Source: RUG11198 sp964600615 (GTDB lineage: Bacteria; Bacillota_I; Bacilli_A; RF39; UBA660). From it: 6,353 nt of DNA. Below the pieces are notes generated by a model that worked only from the letters and a program-made list of their open reading frames with translations, was not told where the DNA came from and did not search any database. Where the stretch lies: assembly GCA_964600615.1 (NCBI GenBank), contig CAZRJK010000036.1:1-6353 (forward strand). Reading direction: 5' to 3'. Positions 3,684 to 6,353 of this stretch are shown here, piece after piece (position 1 is the stretch's first letter; each line of letters opens with the position of its first letter). The position numbers were made by a program, and so were the translations under genes.

Positions 3684-5066
3684 ATGTACTCAGGTAAACA
3701 AGCACTACGATTAGAGAAGTTTAAAGCATCAGATATTGGTGGATTAGATAAAGAACTAAAAGAAAGAAAAGGATCAGGCAAATATGACAGTAATAGAACA
3801 CCTTATAATATAGAACTCATAAATTACGATGGTCCTACTCTTGCTAGTTCAATTTATGATTATCTTTATTCTAATAATATTAATTATAATCCAAATAAAA
3901 AAGGTACAAAGGTATTAAACGGATTAATAATTACAAGTGGTCAAGAATTCTTTGAGCACTATGGTATGGAATTTAGAGATACTGGAGAAGTTTATAAAAC
4001 TGGAGATAATGCTGGTAAACCAATTAGACATGTAATTATAGATGAAGAACATGGATTACCTACTGAAATAAGAAGATATTTTGATGAAAGTCTTAACTTC
4101 ATTGCAGATTATGTTGGTAAAGAAAATATTAGATATGCAGCAATACATCTTGATGAATCTACACCACACATGCATATTTACTTTACACCAGTTGTTAATG
4201 AAGTAAAAAGAAAAGTATTTGAACTAGATGAAAATGGTCATCAATTAAAGCACGAAATAACAAATAAAAAGGGAGTAAAGAAATTAGTACCTATTCAAAA
4301 GAAAGATGAGAATGGAAATAATATTTATGAAACTGTTAAAGGTAAATTTCTAAACTCAGATCAATTTTGGAAACAAAAAGGTGGTAATGCTTCTTATACT
4401 CTTTTACAAGATGATTATAACGACTTTATCAAATCTAAAGGTTATAACCTATTTAGAGGCGAAATTGGTGGAGATAAAACTCATTTAACTAATGCTATGA
4501 AACAACAAAAAGAACTAAAAGCTTTAAACAAAGAAATAAAAAAAGAAAATGAACTATTAAAAGAGGCAAATAAGAGCGAAAATGAGTTTATTGATAAAGT
4601 TGATAAAGAAACTGCAAAAGATATCTTAAATCCTGTTAAAAAAGGTCTTATTAAGCAATATAAAGATGAAGATATAGATAATCTATCTACTTATTCAAAA
4701 GAACTTGCTGAAGATAATATAAGAAAGGATTTAGAGATTAAATCACTTACTGAAGAAGTTAATAGTTTTAGATCTGGTAAGGCATATAAAGAACAAAATA
4801 GAATTATAGATAATCAAAAAAGAATTATTAATCAAAAAGATGATGAAATAAATACTTGGAAGAATAAATTTGAAGAATTAGCAGAAGAATTTAAGATGTT
4901 CAAGAAAAGAATTCAAGATAAGATATTCTCACTAACAACTAAAATATTTGATATTCTTCATATACCTTATGATTGGTATGAAGCAAATGATATTGATTAT
5001 GCTATTGATACTACAAGAGATTATTTAAAAAAACATTCAAAATCTAAAGATGATTTAGAAAGATGA
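3684..5066 (+). CDS. MobV-family relaxase (Pre/Mob)
   Basis: This 460-residue protein is a MOBV relaxase expected to nick oriT and lead the transferred strand into a recipient. Residues 8-46 correspond to the family's N-terminal region (LEKFKASDIGG, then SNRTPYNIELI, like the NYEL motif of MobM). HLDESTPHMHIYFTPV (155-170) is the metal-binding HxDExxPHxH motif, with H155, H162 and H164 as likely ligands. Residues about 270-300 and 340-415 are heptad-rich coiled coil, as in other Pre/Mob proteins, and the C-terminus (about 418-460) forms a short distinct domain. MobM uses His22 in HNER as nucleophile; here the matching stretch is KELKER and no histidine occurs before residue 92. The family's usual partner, a hairpin oriT, lies directly upstream. 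The gene ends in TGA 83 nt before the integrase. Confidence 0.93.
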   Translation: MYSGKQALRLEKFKASDIGGLDKELKERKGSGKYDSNRTPYNIELINYDGPTLASSIYDYLYSNNINYNPNKKGTKVLNGLIITSGQEFFEHYGMEFRDTGEVYKTGDNAGKPIRHVIIDEEHGLPTEIRRYFDESLNFIADYVGKENIRYAAIHLDESTPHMHIYFTPVVNEVKRKVFELDENGHQLKHEITNKKGVKKLVPIQKKDENGNNIYETVKGKFLNSDQFWKQKGGNASYTLLQDDYNDFIKSKGYNLFRGEIGGDKTHLTNAMKQQKELKALNKEIKKENELLKEANKSENEFIDKVDKETAKDILNPVKKGLIKQYKDEDIDNLSTYSKELAEDNIRKDLEIKSLTEEVNSFRSGKAYKEQNRIIDNQKRIINQKDDEINTWKNKFEELAEEFKMFKKRIQDKIFSLTTKIFDILHIPYDWYEANDIDYAIDTTRDYLKKHSKSKDDLER

Positions 5067-5067
5067 T

Positions 5068-5096
5068 TTATAATATTACCATTTGTATGATAAAAT
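5068..5096 (+). promoter_or_regulatory. Possible integrase promoter
   Basis: An extended -10 TGATAAAAT (5088-5096) lies 17 nt after a poor -35 TTATAA (5068-5073), predicting a start near 5103. It would allow integrase expression independently of the relaxase. The -35 match is weak, so read-through from upstream is also possible. Confidence 0.4.
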
Positions 5097-5133
5097 AGAA
5101 TTGTTACGAACTGGTATATTTATAAATCCCAAC

Positions 5134-5141
5134 AAAGGAGG
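5134..5141 (+). promoter_or_regulatory. Ribosome binding site of the integrase gene
   Basis: AAAGGAGG lies 8 nt before the ATG at 5150. An ATG at 5143 is out of frame and too close, so 5150 is the start. Confidence 0.85.
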
Positions 5142-5149
5142 AATGATAT

Positions 5150-6268
5150 ATGGGAATCTATAAATTACCTAAAGATCAATGGACTAAAGATGGTCGTAAA
5201 TATAAATATTATTGGAACGAAAAAGATAAGAGTGGAAAATGGAAAAAGAAATTTTCAAAAGCATATAAAACCAAACTTGATGCAATGAATGCTGAAAGAG
5301 AATTTTTAAATAATAAGGTTGAGTTTGGTGGAGATATGGATATGACATTTGGAACTCTTACTGACCAATATATTGAATCACAAAAAAATAAAGTTCGAAA
5401 AAGAACAATGGAAACTTATTTAAAAAGAAGAAGATATTTTACTAGTTTTGAAAATGTTAAGTTAAAAGATATGGATGGTAATCTATATCACAAGTTTCAA
5501 CAAGAATTATGGGATAAACCTATTAAATGTTCTAGTAGAAATGATATTCAAAAATTTCTTAAAATTATTCTTAACTGGGGTATGAAAATGTATGATATTA
5601 ATTTAATGCGTTTTTATAAGAAAATAGAATTCTTTAAAGATCCAAATGAAATCAAAGAGGAAAAAGATGTTTATACTTTTGAAGAATTTCAAAAATATAT
5701 TACTGGTACTACTAGTTTAAATGATAAAACAATGTTTGAAATGTTATATTATTGTGGACTTCGTAGAGGTGAATGTCGTGGGCTACAATGGTCAGATATA
5801 GATTGGAAGAATAAACAAGTATCTATTACTAAACAAGCTAATAGTGTTAAAGATAGTCAAAAGTATTATGAATTAACACCCCCAAAAACATCTAAAAGTA
5901 TTAGAACATTACCTCTTACTGATGTCTTATACAACGATTTAGTAAATCTTTACAATGAGAAAAAGAAATACTACGGATTTAATGATAAATGGTTTGTATT
6001 TGGAGAAGTTGATCCATTAACATTTGGAATGATGCATAGAATAAATAAACGAATTGCTGAAAGTGCTGATATTAGAAGAATTCCATTACACTCTTTTAGG
6101 CATAGTTGTGCATCACTTTTAATAAATACTGGTCAACCACCAACAACAGTATCTAAGTATTTAGGACATGCTAGTACTAAAGAAACATTAGATACCTATG
6201 CTCATATGTTTCCAAATAATTTAGGAGATGTAAAAAATACCATAGATAATTTAAATCTTGGTATTTAA
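5150..6268 (+). CDS. int: Tyrosine recombinase/integrase
   Basis: The 372-residue protein is a phage/ICE-type integrase that would insert and excise the element at a specific site. Residues about 10-55 form a basic, strand-rich arm-binding domain (KYKYYWNEKDKSGKWKKKF), about 65-160 the SAM-like core-binding domain, and about 172-355 the catalytic domain. Catalytic residues are all present: R205 in YCGLRRGE, K246 in the TPPKTSKSIRTLPL hairpin, H314 and R317 in LHSFRH, H340 in LGHAS and the nucleophile Y350 in DTYAHMF. Length is normal for the Tn916/phage Int group, so it appears intact. It is the last gene, pointing at the right end, and repeats likely to be its binding sites begin at the end of its own coding sequence. 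A separate promoter is possible. The insertion site cannot be told from the window. Confidence 0.95.
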   Translation: MGIYKLPKDQWTKDGRKYKYYWNEKDKSGKWKKKFSKAYKTKLDAMNAEREFLNNKVEFGGDMDMTFGTLTDQYIESQKNKVRKRTMETYLKRRRYFTSFENVKLKDMDGNLYHKFQQELWDKPIKCSSRNDIQKFLKIILNWGMKMYDINLMRFYKKIEFFKDPNEIKEEKDVYTFEEFQKYITGTTSLNDKTMFEMLYYCGLRRGECRGLQWSDIDWKNKQVSITKQANSVKDSQKYYELTPPKTSKSIRTLPLTDVLYNDLVNLYNEKKKYYGFNDKWFVFGEVDPLTFGMMHRINKRIAESADIRRIPLHSFRHSCASLLINTGQPPTTVSKYLGHASTKETLDTYAHMFPNNLGDVKNTIDNLNLGI

Positions 6269-6333
6269 ATAAACTTAAATAAATAATCTATTTGGTATCT
6301 GAAAAAAGGTTTTTGGTATCTGGCTTGGTATCT
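6258..6333 (+). repeat. TTGGTATCT direct repeats, probable integrase-binding sites
   Basis: Three exact copies of TTGGTATCT lie at 6292-6300, 6313-6321 and 6325-6333, and a one-mismatch copy (TTGGTATTT) at 6258-6266 overlaps the integrase 3' end. Starts are 34, 21 and 12 bp apart. Short direct repeats next to the integrase gene are typical arm-type sites recognised by its N-terminal domain. Confidence 0.7.
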
Positions 6334-6351
6334 AGAAAAAATTAAAAACCT
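6307..6351. other. Right-end region, possible attachment site or terminator
   Basis: AGGTTTTT (6307-6314) and AAAAACCT (6344-6351) are inverted and enclose two of the TTGGTATCT copies. The 29-nt interval and missing T-run argue against a classic terminator, though it is the only hairpin after the integrase. The crossover core of the attachment site probably lies here or just past the window; no matching copy is found on the left. Confidence 0.4.
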
Positions 6352-6353
6352 CG

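Larger units (their letters stand above)
1211..6353. mobile_element. Probable integrative and mobilizable element (MobV relaxase plus tyrosine integrase)
   Basis: The order repressor, divergent operators, small DNA-binding proteins, AAA ATPase, candidate oriT, MobV relaxase, tyrosine integrase and integrase-type repeats is that of a small element that excises and is mobilized in trans. No type IV secretion or coupling-protein gene is present. The integrase faces the right end, with repeats just past its stop, as expected for an attachment site. The limits are uncertain: the left one is set at the terminator only for convenience and could lie left of position 1, and the right one may lie just past 6353. 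Confidence 0.65.

Noticed and set aside
5064..5093. Mycoplasma-type code (TGA as Trp) extending the relaxase to a TAA at 5091
   Set aside because: All genes are full length under the standard code and conserved tryptophans use TGG; the extension would be only nine codons with no family support.
6292..6333. Repeats at the right end as a CRISPR array or plasmid iterons
   Set aside because: The units are 9 bp with unequal short spacing and adjoin an integrase; they fit integrase arm sites better. Iterons are less likely because no Rep protein lies beside them.

Overview
The window looks like chromosomal or element DNA from a low-GC Gram-positive bacterium (Bacillota, perhaps a gut Bacilli or Erysipelotrichia relative). 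It is very A+T-rich by eye, nearly every gene starts at ATG 7-9 nt after a near-perfect AAAGGAGG ribosome site, and conserved tryptophans are encoded by TGG while a TGA ends the relaxase gene. That points to the standard code rather than the mycoplasma code. No species can be named from this.

Most of the window (about 1211 to the right end) reads as a small integrative and mobilizable element. From left to right it holds a leftward XRE repressor; a divergent promoter/operator region with three related 16-bp sites; a rightward operon of two small DNA-binding-type proteins and a RepA-like AAA ATPase; a densely folded 226-nt noncoding region that includes a candidate transfer origin; a MobV (Pre/Mob) relaxase with a long C-terminal coiled coil; and a tyrosine integrase. 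A cluster of TTGGTATCT repeats follows the integrase and probably marks the right attachment region. No conjugation pore genes, coupling protein or recognisable cargo are present, so transfer would need a helper element.

Left of this (1-1210) are a TetR-family regulator ending in a strong intrinsic terminator and a leftward all-helical protein of unknown function. It is not clear whether these are accessory genes of the element or host flank; no left attachment site could be identified.

Proposed logic: the repressor occupies the operators and shuts both its own promoter and the strong rightward promoter. On derepression the small proteins and ATPase are made (possible excision and replication functions), the integrase excises the element, and the relaxase nicks the hairpin just upstream of its own gene. 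The points most worth checking are the multi-helix region between the ATPase and relaxase genes, including a possible H-type pseudoknot and a pMV158-like nic hairpin, and the absence of the usual motif I histidine from the relaxase.
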